Source: Thuidium tamariscinum (Eukaryota; Streptophyta; Bryopsida; Hypnales; Thuidiaceae). Taken from it: 64,000 nucleotides of DNA. The stretch covers positions 19,672,501-19,736,500 of the forward strand of contig OX344754.2 in assembly GCA_947034885.2 (NCBI GenBank), in the 5' to 3' direction. The position numbers were made by a program, and so were the translations under genes. Under the pieces are notes generated by a model. The model was not told where the DNA came from and ran no database searches. It worked only from the letters and a program-made list of their open reading frames with translations. Shown here in pieces: positions 9,961 to 34,151 of the stretch. Each line of letters opens with the position of its first letter. Within the stretch, counting starts at the first letter, position 1.

Positions 9961-12424
9961 AATTAGTTAAAATATTCAAGAAAAAGACATAAAAAGAGTG
10001 TTGAGGGAGTTTTGGTGTCAGTCTATGCCAAAATGGTGGAAAACCAACTTAGATGATGGAAAATTCCTAAATACTAAAAATTGGAATCATTCTAAGTCTC
10101 CAAAGCAAGTATATGTGAGAAATTAGTAATTCCAAGAGAAATAAGGAATAGAGAGTTAGTTAGTCCTAGCGAATGTCTGTGCAAAGTCAACCTTTTAAGG
10201 ATGCATAAGACATACTGACTAAGCTAAAAGAGTCTACTACAATCGTGGGAGAGTTGCCAGGGCTTAAGTTCAATTTTGGAACAAATTGGATTTAAAGGTA
10301 AAACCACTACAATGGATTTGGAGAATTTGAACTTCACGAGACAAAAGATGGAGGATTGGAGATTGAAGACTACAGAGAGGTGTTCCAAGGGTAGGAACAT
10401 GCCAAGAGCGAACAAGAATCAAACAATTGTCCAAGATTCCCGGGCATCGGGAATTAAATTGTCCAATTGGGCAAAGTAATTCCAAATTGCTAAAATTAGA
10501 AAGGTGCAAGGTTGCGTGGGACTTACACCTAAAATCTAGGAGTGCCCTAGATGTTACCCAATTTATTTCGGATTTTTCCGAAATTCCACGTTGACTCCAT
10601 GGGAAGTCAACCGCACATAGAAATGTTCGTAAAATCATAGAAATTACGTATGATGCGGTAAAATCTCACTAAAAATTAGGATAGGTTTTTGTATGCTTAA
10701 TAAGTGCCCGGTTAAGTTTGAAGACATTCCGACATTCCCAACTACCAAAACCGGCATCGACATCGAAATTCACTGGAAGTTACAAGTTGGCGGCGGGTTG
10801 ACCGGCGTATCAGGAGCGAATGATGTCCGATTGTCGCAAATAAGGAGTCATTCCTTACTCTCACGCACATTCCTAACGACCCTGGCCTGACAGATTCATC
10901 AAAATGTGCAAATCCTAAAAGTTAAATTTTTGACTTTTAACTGGAGTTACCGTAATTCCAATTTGGACGCGCAAATGGCCTAGGAGTGAGGGGTAAGGGG
11001 TCCCCTAGGCTAATTGGGGTCTTCTGAAGACAATGGCGCAGACGGTTTTCCGTTTCGAGTTGTTCCCTAAAAGATAGAGAGGGTCAGCTCTTAGTTTGAC
11101 TTTTTAATCGTTAATTGCGGTTAATTAGAGGTGATTTTGGAAATATCTCTTGGAAAAGCAAAGATTGGATTTGGTCAAGATCTCTTTCTTGCGTAAAAAG
11201 CCATCTTTGGGCTAAAGAAAGACAATTTTCAAAATAACTTTGGATTAATTTGCAAAATATCTATGTAAATTAGGGTTAATTCCAAAATATTTTGGGTTAA
11301 GATCTTGGATTTGATTTGGCCAAGATTTCTTTGACCAAATGGGGATGTTTTTAGAAATTTCCACCATTAAACAACTAATATTTTGGAATTACATTAGGGT
11401 AGTTTAGGGTAGGAAGTAACAAAGTGTTTTCACCGGCAATTACCGAGAGGGGCCCGGCCACGGGTATATAAGGGCCCCCCTCGAGGTTGCCAATACCCTT
11501 ATTTCTCGCACCGACACTTTGTTATTTCACTTAAGTGCTACCGGCGTGGCTGGAGCACCACTTGGACCAACGGTTTGGCCAAGTTTTTATGTATTTTGTT
11601 GTGGAATTTTGAAGGCTTAGGGCCCCTTCAATTGACTTTTCATTCCTAAAATTTGTGTAAGAGGTTAAGCCTCGATCTTGCGTTGACTTCGTAGAACGGA
11701 AATTTCAAGTGCAGAGCATCAAAGTTTGGTTCAAACACTGTCATGTGTACGTCCTTTGAGTGCAAAACCTTGAAATACGGGAAATTTTGATAACTTAAAG
11801 TGAAAGTCCAGTTAAGCACTGTCATGTGCACCTCCTTTTGCGATCAAAGTGTCAAAATACTATTGCTAAAACCTCACACGGCGAAGCTTTGAACCTATAA
11901 TCAAAGGTAGAAAGAAAATAAATTCAAGACACTATAAAGGCGTTTACCAAGAGAAATTAGCAAGGTGGTGATAAGTACTCAAGGATTTAAAGAGAAGAAA
12001 GGCTCCTCTCTATATTATCTCTTGTTGCAAGTTGCCGTCCTTCCATTCACACTTGGTTACGTGACATCCGTGGGAAGATTATAGATTGATAAAAGTAGCA
12101 AGGATGGCTCACTTCCTTTAAGTTGAGTCTAGCCCTTAATTCCTCCCCCATTAGTTAGTTGTGCTGATTATTCGTTTAGTGTCAATCAAAATCTATTTAG
12201 TTTAGTCAAGTGATAATCCAGAAAATAGAAGGTGATTAGTAGTCCAAAAAAGACCAAAAAATTGACCAGGGCCGGCCAAGCCAGCCCGACCAGGCTGAAG
12301 GAAGGGCCAGGAGGACTGAAGGACGGGCCAGCAAGGACGGACGGAGGAGCCAGGACGGACGGACCCCCGACCAACCGCGCCTCGCCACGTGGCCGCGGCT
12401 GGGAGGCCGGGGGCGTGAAGGGGG
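9961..12424. other. Interior between long repeats, no transposase seen
   Basis: There is no convincing CDS here. Frames at 10270-10638 and 11646-11831 show no motif. 12280-12420 is GC-rich with short GGACGG and GGCCAG repeats. A promoter-like stretch lies near 11466. Confidence 0.4.
11440..11530 (+). promoter_or_regulatory. TATA-type promoter candidate
   Basis: GGGTATATAAGGGCCCC around 11463-11479 is an excellent plant TATA context, with a GC-rich flank and a pyrimidine-rich stretch about 30-40 bp downstream. It points toward the exon-like ORF at 13698. It could equally be an LTR-type promoter; no transcript evidence is available. Confidence 0.35.
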
Positions 12425-12540
12425 AGCCCAGTACTGAGTTCGGGGAAGCTCTGGCTGAGTTCAGGGAAGCTCTGGACTGAGTTCGGGGAAGCCAGGGGCT
12501 GATTTCGGAAGCCAGGGACTGATTTCGGAGGTCCAGGGAC
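12425..12540. repeat. Minisatellite of CTGAGTTCGGGGAAGCTCTGG units
   Basis: About five degenerate units of 21-27 bp share the GA[GT]TTC[GA]GGGAAGC core. It lies at the inner edge of the right long repeat. Confidence 0.6.
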
Positions 12541-14097
12541 TAAACTCACACCAAAACTACAACTCGAAAATACTCAAATAAGTTTTACTCTCACACAAAA
12601 CCTTTTGCTTAATCAACATTACAAACATTGAAATTTTTGACCAAATTAAAAGGAGTTGGAAGGGAAATTCCCAACCTCTCACTTCAATTTTCCATCAAAA
12701 AACTCAAAATTTGCAACATCTAATAATTTCTCCAACCATCGACAACTCAACCGCCATAGCCATACTCTAACTCTCAAAATTGCAACAACTCTTGCAAAAC
12801 AAGAATGAGAAAGAAAGAGAACTAGGGGGAGATTAAGGTTGTGAGATTCCTAACCGTGACAAATTAGATTAAAAAACTAATTTCTTTGGAATAACACTAT
12901 AGAGTGGGATTCTTTATTCTTGGGGGTTGACCTTTGGGAATAAAAAATCCATTTATTTGGAATAACACTATTGAAATTGTTCTCGGTCTTTTGGAATGTT
13001 CTACATTCTTTGGCTAATAGATTCTTAGAAGGTTTGGATTTTGTTAGTTTTGTTTTATTAGACCTAATAAGCCAAAAGGAAAACAACAAATTGACAACCA
13101 ATTTCTTTAGAAATTTTGAGAAAATTAAAATTAATTGGATTATAAAAGATTTGGTTGCAATTCTTTATTCAAAGTAATCCTAATAAGCCAAATTAAAAAG
13201 GACAAATTGACAACCAATTTCTTTAGGAATTTAAAAGAAATTAAAATTAATTGGATTATAAAAGATTTGGTTGCAATTCTTTATTAAATTAATTCTAAAA
13301 AACCAAACTAATTGACAACCAATTTCGTTGGGAATTACCAAGAAATTGAATCAATTAGGGTTGGTGATAATATTTCAATTCCAAATCATTCACGAAAGCC
13401 AAAAGAAAGAAAACAAAAGAACAACTCATCACTTCAAAATCAAGAGAAATTAAATTCGTAAATTCGTAATTCAATTAATTTGCTAATCAAAGGATAATAA
13501 TACTAACAATTAGATAGGATTTTCATTGATCATTCGAGATATTTAGTAGATTCAAAATATTGTGACATTTTCCAATTACCAATAAATTAGGAATTGAAGA
13601 GAGAATGTGCAATTAATTCGAATCTACGTAACTTTCAGTGGTTTCTTTTAATTAGGAGAAAATTTACCAATAGTTGTGGAAAATTACTATGGATTAGATG
13701 GAGAGCCGGGATGATTTCGATGGCGAGGTCGTAGGGGAATATTTACACATGATGATGTTTGACGCCGGGACCATGGAGATTTACGCAGAGGAGGTAAACC
13801 GCTCACATTTTATTTTCATTCTCATTGTTTTACTGTTAAGTTTCTTTTTACCAAACGCTTGGAATTAGATTTAGGCAAAACTATAGAATAGAGTAGGGTC
13901 ACTTGGTTGAATTTTAGAATAGAATAGATAGAATTATAACCACGAAATTAGATTAGAAACACCCAAAAAACGTGACTAAAAGAGTTCATTGCTTGGAAGG
14001 CTTTCTTTTTCACCCAATTAGAAAGAAAACTCAATTAGACACAGGACCCATGTGAAAAAACTCTTAGCTCGAGGGTGGAGTTAGGAGCGCTCACAGG
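12541..14097 (+). repeat. Long repeat, right copy 1
   Basis: This is a direct relative of 14098-15573 and the inverse of 8428-9960. It ends GGAGCGCTCACA at about 14097, followed directly by the second right-hand copy. Internal similarity includes the 96-bp exon-like ORF and the motif around the segment gagttcattgcttggaaggc. Confidence 0.65.
13698..13793 (+). CDS. Conserved 32-codon exon-like ORF, right copy 1
   Basis: The ORF has 32 codons starting MESRDDFDGEVV and ending GTMEIYAEE, strongly acidic with a Met triplet. It is flanked by an AG acceptor (ggattag|ATG) and a strong donor (GAG|GTAAAC), so it looks like an internal or first coding exon. Copies at 15165 and 8742 differ mainly at synonymous or conservative sites. 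No family is recognised, and the exon to which it would splice is unknown. It points outward from the inverted structure. Confidence 0.4.
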
Positions 14098-15573
14098 CGC
14101 GGAGGGGAGTCCAGGGAGTCCAAAACTCATTTTTGGACACTCAAAACACAACTTAGACACAAGTTCAACTACCACTCAAGTAATCAACAACCACTAACAC
14201 TTCACTCATACATTGGGTATTGTGAACACTAGATTTTTGATCAAAAACAAAGAGTTCCAACATAAAGTCAAAACTCATAATTTTGATTTTCCCATCAAAA
14301 ATCTAATATTTGCAACATCCATTAACCTTCACTAATCAAGCTTCATTACTCAACCTCCATAGCCAAACTTTGTTGCAAAAACTTCAAATACAAATGTGAA
14401 GTGCACGGGGGAAGTTAAGAGAGAATTAAGGTTGAAGAAGAAGCAACCCACGTGAAGGAATTAATATAAACAACTAATATTTGGGGAATATTACTATTGA
14501 ATTGGTATCTTTCTTTGACCTTTGGATTTAAAAACTAATATTGAAGGAATCTTACTATAGATTTGGTTCTCGTTCTTTAGGAATGTTCTACATTCTTTGG
14601 TAGTTAGTCATTAATTAGATTCTTAGAAGGTTTGGATTTTGTGGTTTTGTTTTATTAGGCCTAATAAGCCAAAAAGCAAACAAACAAATTGACAACCAAT
14701 TTCTCTACGAATTAACGCAATTTCAAAATGAATTAGATTTGAAAAGATTTGATGATAATTTTTGAATTAAAATACCCTAACAAGACAAAAGGGAAGGGAC
14801 AAATTGACAATTAATTTCTTCAAGGAATTAACATAATTTCAAAAATTAATTAGATTGGAAAAGATTTGATAATAATTTCTATTCAAAATATTTAATTCCA
14901 TTTGGAATCTCAAATATCAATCAAAAATAATAAAACGAACAATAATAATAACTAACCATTGAATTTTCATTAATTGCTTAGGATAGAATATTCACCCAAG
15001 TCTTACCCAATTAAGTAGACTAAGTTGAATTGCCGTATTTTCTAATTACCAGAGATTTAGGAATTAAAAGAATTACGCGATTACAATTAGATCTACATAA
15101 CCTTTAGTTTTCTTTTATCAGGATAAATCTAATTGACCAACAAACGTGAGGATTAATGGATTAGATGGAGAGCCGGGATGATTTCGATGACGAGGTTGTG
15201 GGGGAGTATTTACACATGATGATGTTCGATGACGGGACTATGGAGATTTACGTAGAGGAGGTAAACCGCTTGCATTTGATTTTCATCCTCCTTGTTTTAC
15301 TATTAAGTTTCTTTTTACCAAATGCTTGGAATTAGATTTAGGCACAACCTCATTTGACAAGATAAAAATAGAATAGGATTGCTTGGTTGAATTTTAGAAT
15401 AGAATAGATAGAATTATAACCCCAACATTAGATTAAAACCATTTAAAACGTGACTAAAAGAGTTCATTGCTTGGAAGGCTTTCTTTTTACACCCAATTAG
15501 AAAGAAAACTCAATTAGACACAGGACCCGTGTGAAAAACTCTTAGCTCGAGGGTGGAGTTGGGAGCGCTCACA
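14098..15573 (+). repeat. Long repeat, right copy 2
   Basis: This is a tandem neighbour of the preceding copy, ending GGAGCGCTCACA at about 15573. Two right-hand copies against one left-hand copy suggest a nested insertion or an unequal exchange. Confidence 0.65.
15165..15260 (+). CDS. Conserved 32-codon exon-like ORF, right copy 2
   Basis: It has the same length and reading frame as the copy at 13698, with Asp and Val substitutions (FDDEVV, MEIYVEE). Acceptor TTAG and donor GTAAAC are intact. Compared with copy 1, most differences are third-position. Confidence 0.4.
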
Positions 15574-16071
15574 ACGCTCCTCTCTCCCCGACAGCGCGCT
15601 TGGAAGACGTGCGCGCGTTTAGAGTATGAGCGTGTTCAAGCAGTGCGCGCGCGTAGAGAGTAAGCGTTTAGAGTGCATGCGCTAAGAGTATGTGTGTGAA
15701 CATTGTGAGCGTAGACAAAGAGGGGTTTGAGGAACGTGCATGTTGAGAGTGCGAGAATTAGAAGGGATTAAATTGATTGAGCAAATGCAGTGCACACATT
15801 GAGGCTGGGAGAAATGCACGCATACAATGCACACAACGTTAGGTAGTGCATGCATGGAGTGTGAGTGCATTCAATGGAGTGCACGCATGGAGAGTATTGA
15901 AGTGGAGTGCACGCGTGCAAAGAAAACCCAAAATGTTTGTGAATAAAATGGAAGTGTACGTAGTGAATATGGGCATAAGAAGTGGGTTGTGGACAAGTAA
16001 TGTTGTATATGTATGGATTACTAGTATGGAAAGTGCATTTGAAGTCCTTTAAAATAGTAAGGGTGAACATA
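15574..16071. other. Degenerate GTGCATGC/GCGCG repeats, no gene
   Basis: The stretch holds many imperfect copies of tgcatgcg, gtgcacgc and gagtgc motifs. Open frames on both strands come from this bias, not from a gene. Confidence 0.5.
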
Positions 16072-16991
16072 CACTATAACAAAACATGGTCGAAAAAAAC
16101 CGCGTAGAAATTTTTTTGTGGTTTTTTTTGCCATGTTTTTGTGCACGTTTTTCTTTGCGCGTTGCGCGTAGTGAACAACCAACTTTGGCAGCAGTTTCCC
16201 ACTGCAATTTTTGGAGTTAGGAAGTGTGTCATATATCAATGGAAAGGTATTATATAAATATGAATGAAAAAATTATTGAATTGAATTGAGTCAGAGAAAT
16301 CCGAATGTATACATTGAAGTGGTAGTTAATTATTGAATGTAATGTTAAAATGAAGGATGGGTTGAATATGTTATGAAGGTTGGCTATGCATGCATGATCG
16401 AGGAAGGGAAGTGCTAGGTCCTTCAATTCAAAATAACATTCAATTCACATGAAAATTTTAATTAATTGAATTAGGACAATTCACATTCATTTTGAAATTA
16501 AGTAATAAGATTAGAACAATGAAAGAAGGAATAGTATAAAGGTGATTGAAAAAACCATTAGGCATGGTAGATGAATATTAATGTCTATAAAGTACTGTAC
16601 GTATAAGGAGTAAGATAATGGAAAAAACTAAAAAATCTATGTACAGAAATATATAGGTGAAGAGTGAAGGTAGTGTCTACAAAATTTGCCATATACACAC
16701 ACACGTACGTATCTTATTAATTTAAATATGTATATATATATATACCCGTACACGAGTACATGCTTAATCTGGTAGAAGAATTTTTTTTTTATGCACAGTA
16801 AATGCACGTGCTCGATCAATTTTGCAATCGAAATTTATATTCAGAATTGTGCATTTGACAAAGAAAATAATAAGCCTCACGCAAAGATTTCAAATTTTTT
16901 TCGCACAAGAAAAATTGCACACAAAATTATATAAAAAAAACCCAAAAATGGATGTCTACGCTGGTTTTTTCGACCATGTTTTCTTATAGTG
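16072..16991. mobile_element. Non-autonomous CACTA element, about 0.92 kb
   Basis: The left end reads CACTATAACAAAACATGG and then tcgaaaaaaacc. The right end is its inverse, ggttttttcgaccatg then ttttcttatagtg. The arms are about 29 bp with one or two mismatches. No coding sequence is seen inside. The 3-bp flanks (ata and ttt) do not match, so the target duplication is lost or an end is off. Confidence 0.7.
16733..16745. repeat. (TA)n microsatellite
   Basis: A short run of alternating T and A lies within the CACTA element. Confidence 0.6.
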
Positions 16992-17699
16992 TTTGGTCTC
17001 CCGTCTTGAGTTCTTGTTCCAGTCCATCTACAGTTACTTTTACCGCAGCAACAAACGTCATGCTGAATTGCATAGACTAGCCAATCTCATGGAAACTAAG
17101 GGCAATTAAATGCTCCGAAACGTACAAACGAGGTGGATTTCGATGCGCAGTCCTGCTTCGAGGATTCTTTCAGAGTACTGCACTCTGCTGGTGAAAATGG
17201 GGTCAGACATGACCTCTGGCCCTGGATCAAAGTCAGTACCGGGGGCAGCTGATAATTTTGACCTCTTGTCTGATGTAGAGCTGTTCTTGTCTTTGGCATG
17301 TTTTATCCCACTTGTCAATGCTGTTCACTCTTTGATTAAGTTGTCACAGACTCGTGATATATTCATTGGCGATTTTATGCAAGCCTTGAAACTTTGCCAA
17401 GATGAGTTGGCTCGCATGTTTGTGGATGGATCCACTGCCTTCAACAAAGTGGATTTCCCTGTCTACTGTGACCTAATCTCTCTATTAAGTGCAGAAATCC
17501 CTTTGTAGTGGCGGCCTTTGCCTGGTGACAGTGGCATTTGTCACTTGCTCTTTGATTTTGGGCATGCCCAAATGTTTGCAAGATGTCATGACAAGCAGAC
17601 AGGGGCACATCTATTTGTCACCCAGCAAGAGTATAATCGGGTGCAAGACAACACCCAGTGGCACTACGGCAGGTCTTTCTCGGACTTGAAGGCAAGATC

Positions 17700-18003
17700 T
17701 TTCTCGGATCTAAAGTTTTGTGTTTGAAGTTGTGTCTGTCTTTGCAGCTGGTCTGTCTTTGCAACTGGTTTGTCTTTGTTTGAAGTTGTGTCTGTCTTTG
17801 AAGTTGGGTGGTTGTTTGAAGCAGGGTCTGTCTGAAGCCGCCGAGTCTGTCTCTATGTGGGATCTGTCTGTAGCCACCGAGTCTGTCTCCACGCCGAGTC
17901 TGTCTTCACACGGGGTCTATCTGAAGCCGAGTCTCTTTGAAGCGGTGTTTGTCTGAAGCAGGGTTTGTCCAGAAGCGGGGTGTGTTTGAAGTTGGTTTTT
18001 CAA
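17700..18003. repeat. GTCTGTCTTTGAAG minisatellite inside hAT pseudogene
   Basis: Many degenerate copies of a 14-20 bp unit (gtctgtctttgaag, gagtctgtct, gaagccgagtct) interrupt the transposase reading between its middle and C-terminal parts. Confidence 0.7.
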
Positions 18004-18464
18004 GTTAAGTCCACTAATGCCCAGGTCCTTCAATTGCGCAGAGATTGCTCAATCTTTGATTTCAGAGCTTGACCGCAGATTCCCTCAACAGGCCCTTTTG
18101 AATGCCTTTAGAATCATATACCTCCAATATTGGCGCCATGATGGCGCTGAGAAGAGCTTTGGCCATCATTTGGCAATCTTGAAAGAGTTCTTTGCCATTC
18201 CAAAGTCTGTGAACAAGGGGCAGCCTGTTTCTGGCACTGGGAAGCCTTACACAGCCCCTGAGATGCTTTCTGCATCTAACTTGGACAACTAGCAGCACTT
18301 ATTCAAGATTACTATGAGGTCCAATGAGGAAGCCTCTTGTGGGCCTCCTTTCCACATTAATCCTGTGATCAAATTGTGGAAGAAACTAGACCAGTCATTG
18401 CATTTGCGCAAGTTGATTTTTGAGTATTTTAGACTTGTTGACATAGGCTGCTGTCTAGTTCTTG

Positions 18465-18543
18465 CACTATAACAAAATCTGGTAAAAAAGACCGGCAGTC
18501 GCAATGCGATTGCCGGTCTTTTTTACCAGATTTTGTTATAGTG
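18465..18543. mobile_element. 79-bp near-perfect palindromic CACTA-type MITE
   Basis: The arms are 39 bp each around one central base and match at 38 of 39 positions. The ends are CACTATAAC and GTTATAGTG. The 3-bp TTG at 18462-18464 is repeated at 18544-18546, the expected CACTA target duplication. Removing the insert and one TTG joins the frame as LVLGSVEDERCFS, so it inserted into a transposase ORF that was in frame at this point. Confidence 0.9.
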
Positions 18544-18914
18544 TTGGCTCTGTAGAAGATGAGAGATGCTTTTCCAATCTCAAGTTTCTCAAGTCATGCC
18601 ATAGAAATCGTTTAGGTCACACTTACCCCTTGTTGTGCGTATGTTTGGTCAAAACTACTTCTCTCTTGACAATTTTCCTTACATGGAGGCGATTGATTCT
18701 TGGAAAAGTGTTGTGAAGACTGGAAGGCAAGGGGATGCGTGACCTAGGGCAGTGAATTTAGGAGCAGTATCCTCAATTCTTCTTTAGGAATTTTTTTTCC
18801 TTAGTTTTCATGAGATCAGGCTTGACTTGCAACTCAAGTTCACCTTCATTCAAGAGATACTAGATGCTTCCCGAGCTGCTCCGATGTGTTTGTTGTTTTG
18901 GTGGCGTGGGAGAC

Positions 18915-19035
18915 TGGCTGCCATCTAAGACTGCGGCTGCCATCTGAGAGTCTGAGACTGGAGCTGCTTTGAGTTCCACTACGGCTGCCATCTGGGATTG
19001 GAGCTGCTTTCAGTTCCGCAGTTGGGCTGGTTGAT
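18915..19035. repeat. Tandem GGCTGCCATCTGAGACTGGAG repeats
   Basis: About three degenerate units contain ggctgccatct and ggagctgcttt. No gene is attached. Confidence 0.55.
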
Positions 19036-19761
19036 TGCTTTGGTGGCTAAAGGAAGTGGAGGATGAGCTGGAGCCAGTTCATGTTGCTTCAATGGTTGAA
19101 GCAAGGAGCTGGAGGCATGGAGCTCGTTTAGATTTTAGTGTTTAATCCTAACCTTCTAATGTGGGTTGTTTGTTCTTTGATGTGCAGAGCACTAACACTA
19201 CAAATTGGGCAGTATTAGGGTTCAATTCCCTTGTTAGTGGCAGGTTTAGGTAGGATAGATAAAGTAAGATTGGGCATTTAGATTTCAAACAATTTGCAGA
19301 CTTGAAATACTTCAATTCCTTTGAATTGGAATCAAATGTTACATATAATTTCCATTTGAATGTCTTTGTTTCACTTTGGAAATACAAATTGTCTTCATGT
19401 GTGATTCTTCATGACTGTTCTATAGAACATTTGCATTTGTATTATAGCAAATTAGTTGAGAATCAATCATAGAGTTAGTTTTTGCTTTGCTTTCAGCTTA
19501 ATTTGAATAGCAACTTAGCAAAAAAAAAATGAGAAATTAGTTCTTGCCCTTTACTCAGTTTTGTTTTGAGAGCAATATAACGGAAAAAAAAATGGGAAAT
19601 ATAGTATTCCCTTCCCCATATAATATTGTAAAATATAGCACATTTATTTTTACTCCAAAAAAAAATAGGAGACAAAAAACAACATTTCAAAATTAATATT
19701 ATTTGAAAAATTCCACCAACCACAAAATATGTGGCCAGGACAACTCCTACATGGACCACAG
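19036..19761. other. Intergenic, 3' side of the receptor kinase
   Basis: Nothing coding is seen. The stretch contains AT-rich sequence that could include the 3' UTR and poly(A) signals of the minus-strand kinase gene. Confidence 0.4.
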
Positions 19762-33091
<13,330 letters not shown>

Positions 33092-33944
33092 GATCACGCG
33101 CGCTTTGCCCCCGCTCTCCATATCTGCACGTAAGTTCCAATGCAAGATGAAACTCCCTGGGTACAGAGAAACTGTCAGTGAGTGGGTACTGATCGAGGCT
33201 AAGTTAATTAGCTGCTCTGGAACTGATCAACACACAGGCTTTCATTAGCAAACATCGAACTGACTTTACTAAGTCGATGGATCCAGGAGTGCTGGACGGA
33301 GTATACATACTTAGACATACCGACAGTAAAGGATTTCATGGGTAACGTCAGTAGTCCGGCGCGTTGGTGGACTTTAGCTCCACGCGGGGTATCTTGAAAA
33401 AACGTGTAATCGATAACTCAAATATTTTAGATATTTGGGACGTACGAAAACCCGGGAGGAATTCTATTGGTTTTCCATGCAAGTAGGGGCATGCACTCGA
33501 GAGGAATCAATTTTTTGAAATGATAGAACAGAAACCAAGTGCTCCACGACAGCTGAAAGCCATGCATGCTATACGTACGTACATGCCTGCATGGGCCCGT
33601 CTATCGATCGATATGTTTCGAGATTTGGTCTTTCGCACCCATACATTTTTTCCAGTTTTGTTTTCGAATCAACAGGGAGGAACCCCGTCCATTGGAATGA
33701 GACGACAAAAGGCTAAGGAACTAGTCCAGCTCAAGGCTACCTAGTACAGTAAGGTACCCAATGCCACTATTTAAAATAAGTGGATTCTTGTGATTCCCAG
33801 GAGGCCTTTATTCCCTTCCTCTCGCAAAGTGTGGGAAACCTACTTAGCTATTCCATTGGATGTCGAATTTCTAATGAAAGCGTTTTCTGAAGGGAGCCCA
33901 GGGACATGCATGGAAAACCAACTTGCTGATTGTACGTTTCACAA
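33092..33944. promoter_or_regulatory. Upstream region of the receptor kinase
   Basis: This holds the 5' flank of the minus-strand kinase gene. On the minus strand a TATGTATACTCC sequence near 33300 could act as a TATA region about 210 bp before the ATG. No other gene is supported here. Confidence 0.3.
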
Positions 33945-34151
33945 ATGAATTTTATTATTATTATCATCATTTTAATTGTTTCACATTATATTCCAAGTAT
34001 CCAGGGTTGTGGACCTTCTGGCTTATTGGATAAAGGTACAGGAGCAACCAAATCTGCCATTCTTTTTGCCCGCACTATGTTAGCTGGTGGTTCTCATAAT
34101 CATTTTTCCTGTAAGAATAGGAATCCTGTTGAAAGAAAGTCAAGTCAGTAG
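33945..34151 (+). CDS. Small ORF, 68 aa, possible secreted peptide
   Basis: The ATG at 33945 starts MNFIIIIIILIVSHYIPS, a hydrophobic signal-like segment, followed by GCGPSGLLDKG and a basic tail with two Cys in all. The poly-Ile run comes from an att/atc microsatellite, so the signal-like start may be accidental. No family recognised. Confidence 0.2.
   Translation: MNFIIIIIILIVSHYIPSIQGCGPSGLLDKGTGATKSAILFARTMLAGGSHNHFSCKNRNPVERKSSQ

Larger units (their letters stand above)
17030..18735 (+). pseudogene. hAT-type transposase pseudogene
   Basis: Three blocks in one direction resemble a zinc-finger/DUF4371-type hAT transposase. Block 1 (17110-17690) has NVQTRWISMRSPASRIL, then LLSDVELFLSLACFIPLVN and SLIKLSQTRD. 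Block 2 (18017-18460) has LISELDRRFPQQALLNAF. Block 3 (after 18546) has GSVEDERCFSNLKFLKSC, the classic hAT C-terminal dimerisation motif with its Glu, then in another frame LPLVVRMFGQNYFSLDNFPY. A stop or frameshift lies near 17505, near 18292 and near 18620. A roughly 300-bp minisatellite separates blocks 1 and 2, and a 79-bp MITE splits block 3. It cannot make a full protein. Confidence 0.75.

Noticed and set aside
9961..12240. LTR retrotransposon between the long repeats
   Set aside because: A TATA-like promoter is present, but I see no primer-binding site, polypurine tract, gag or pol, and the flanking repeats are inverted, not direct.
18465..18543. microRNA precursor or terminator hairpin
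   Set aside because: CACTA ends and a 3-bp target duplication identify a transposon. The near-perfect pairing could still yield siRNA, but there is no evidence here.
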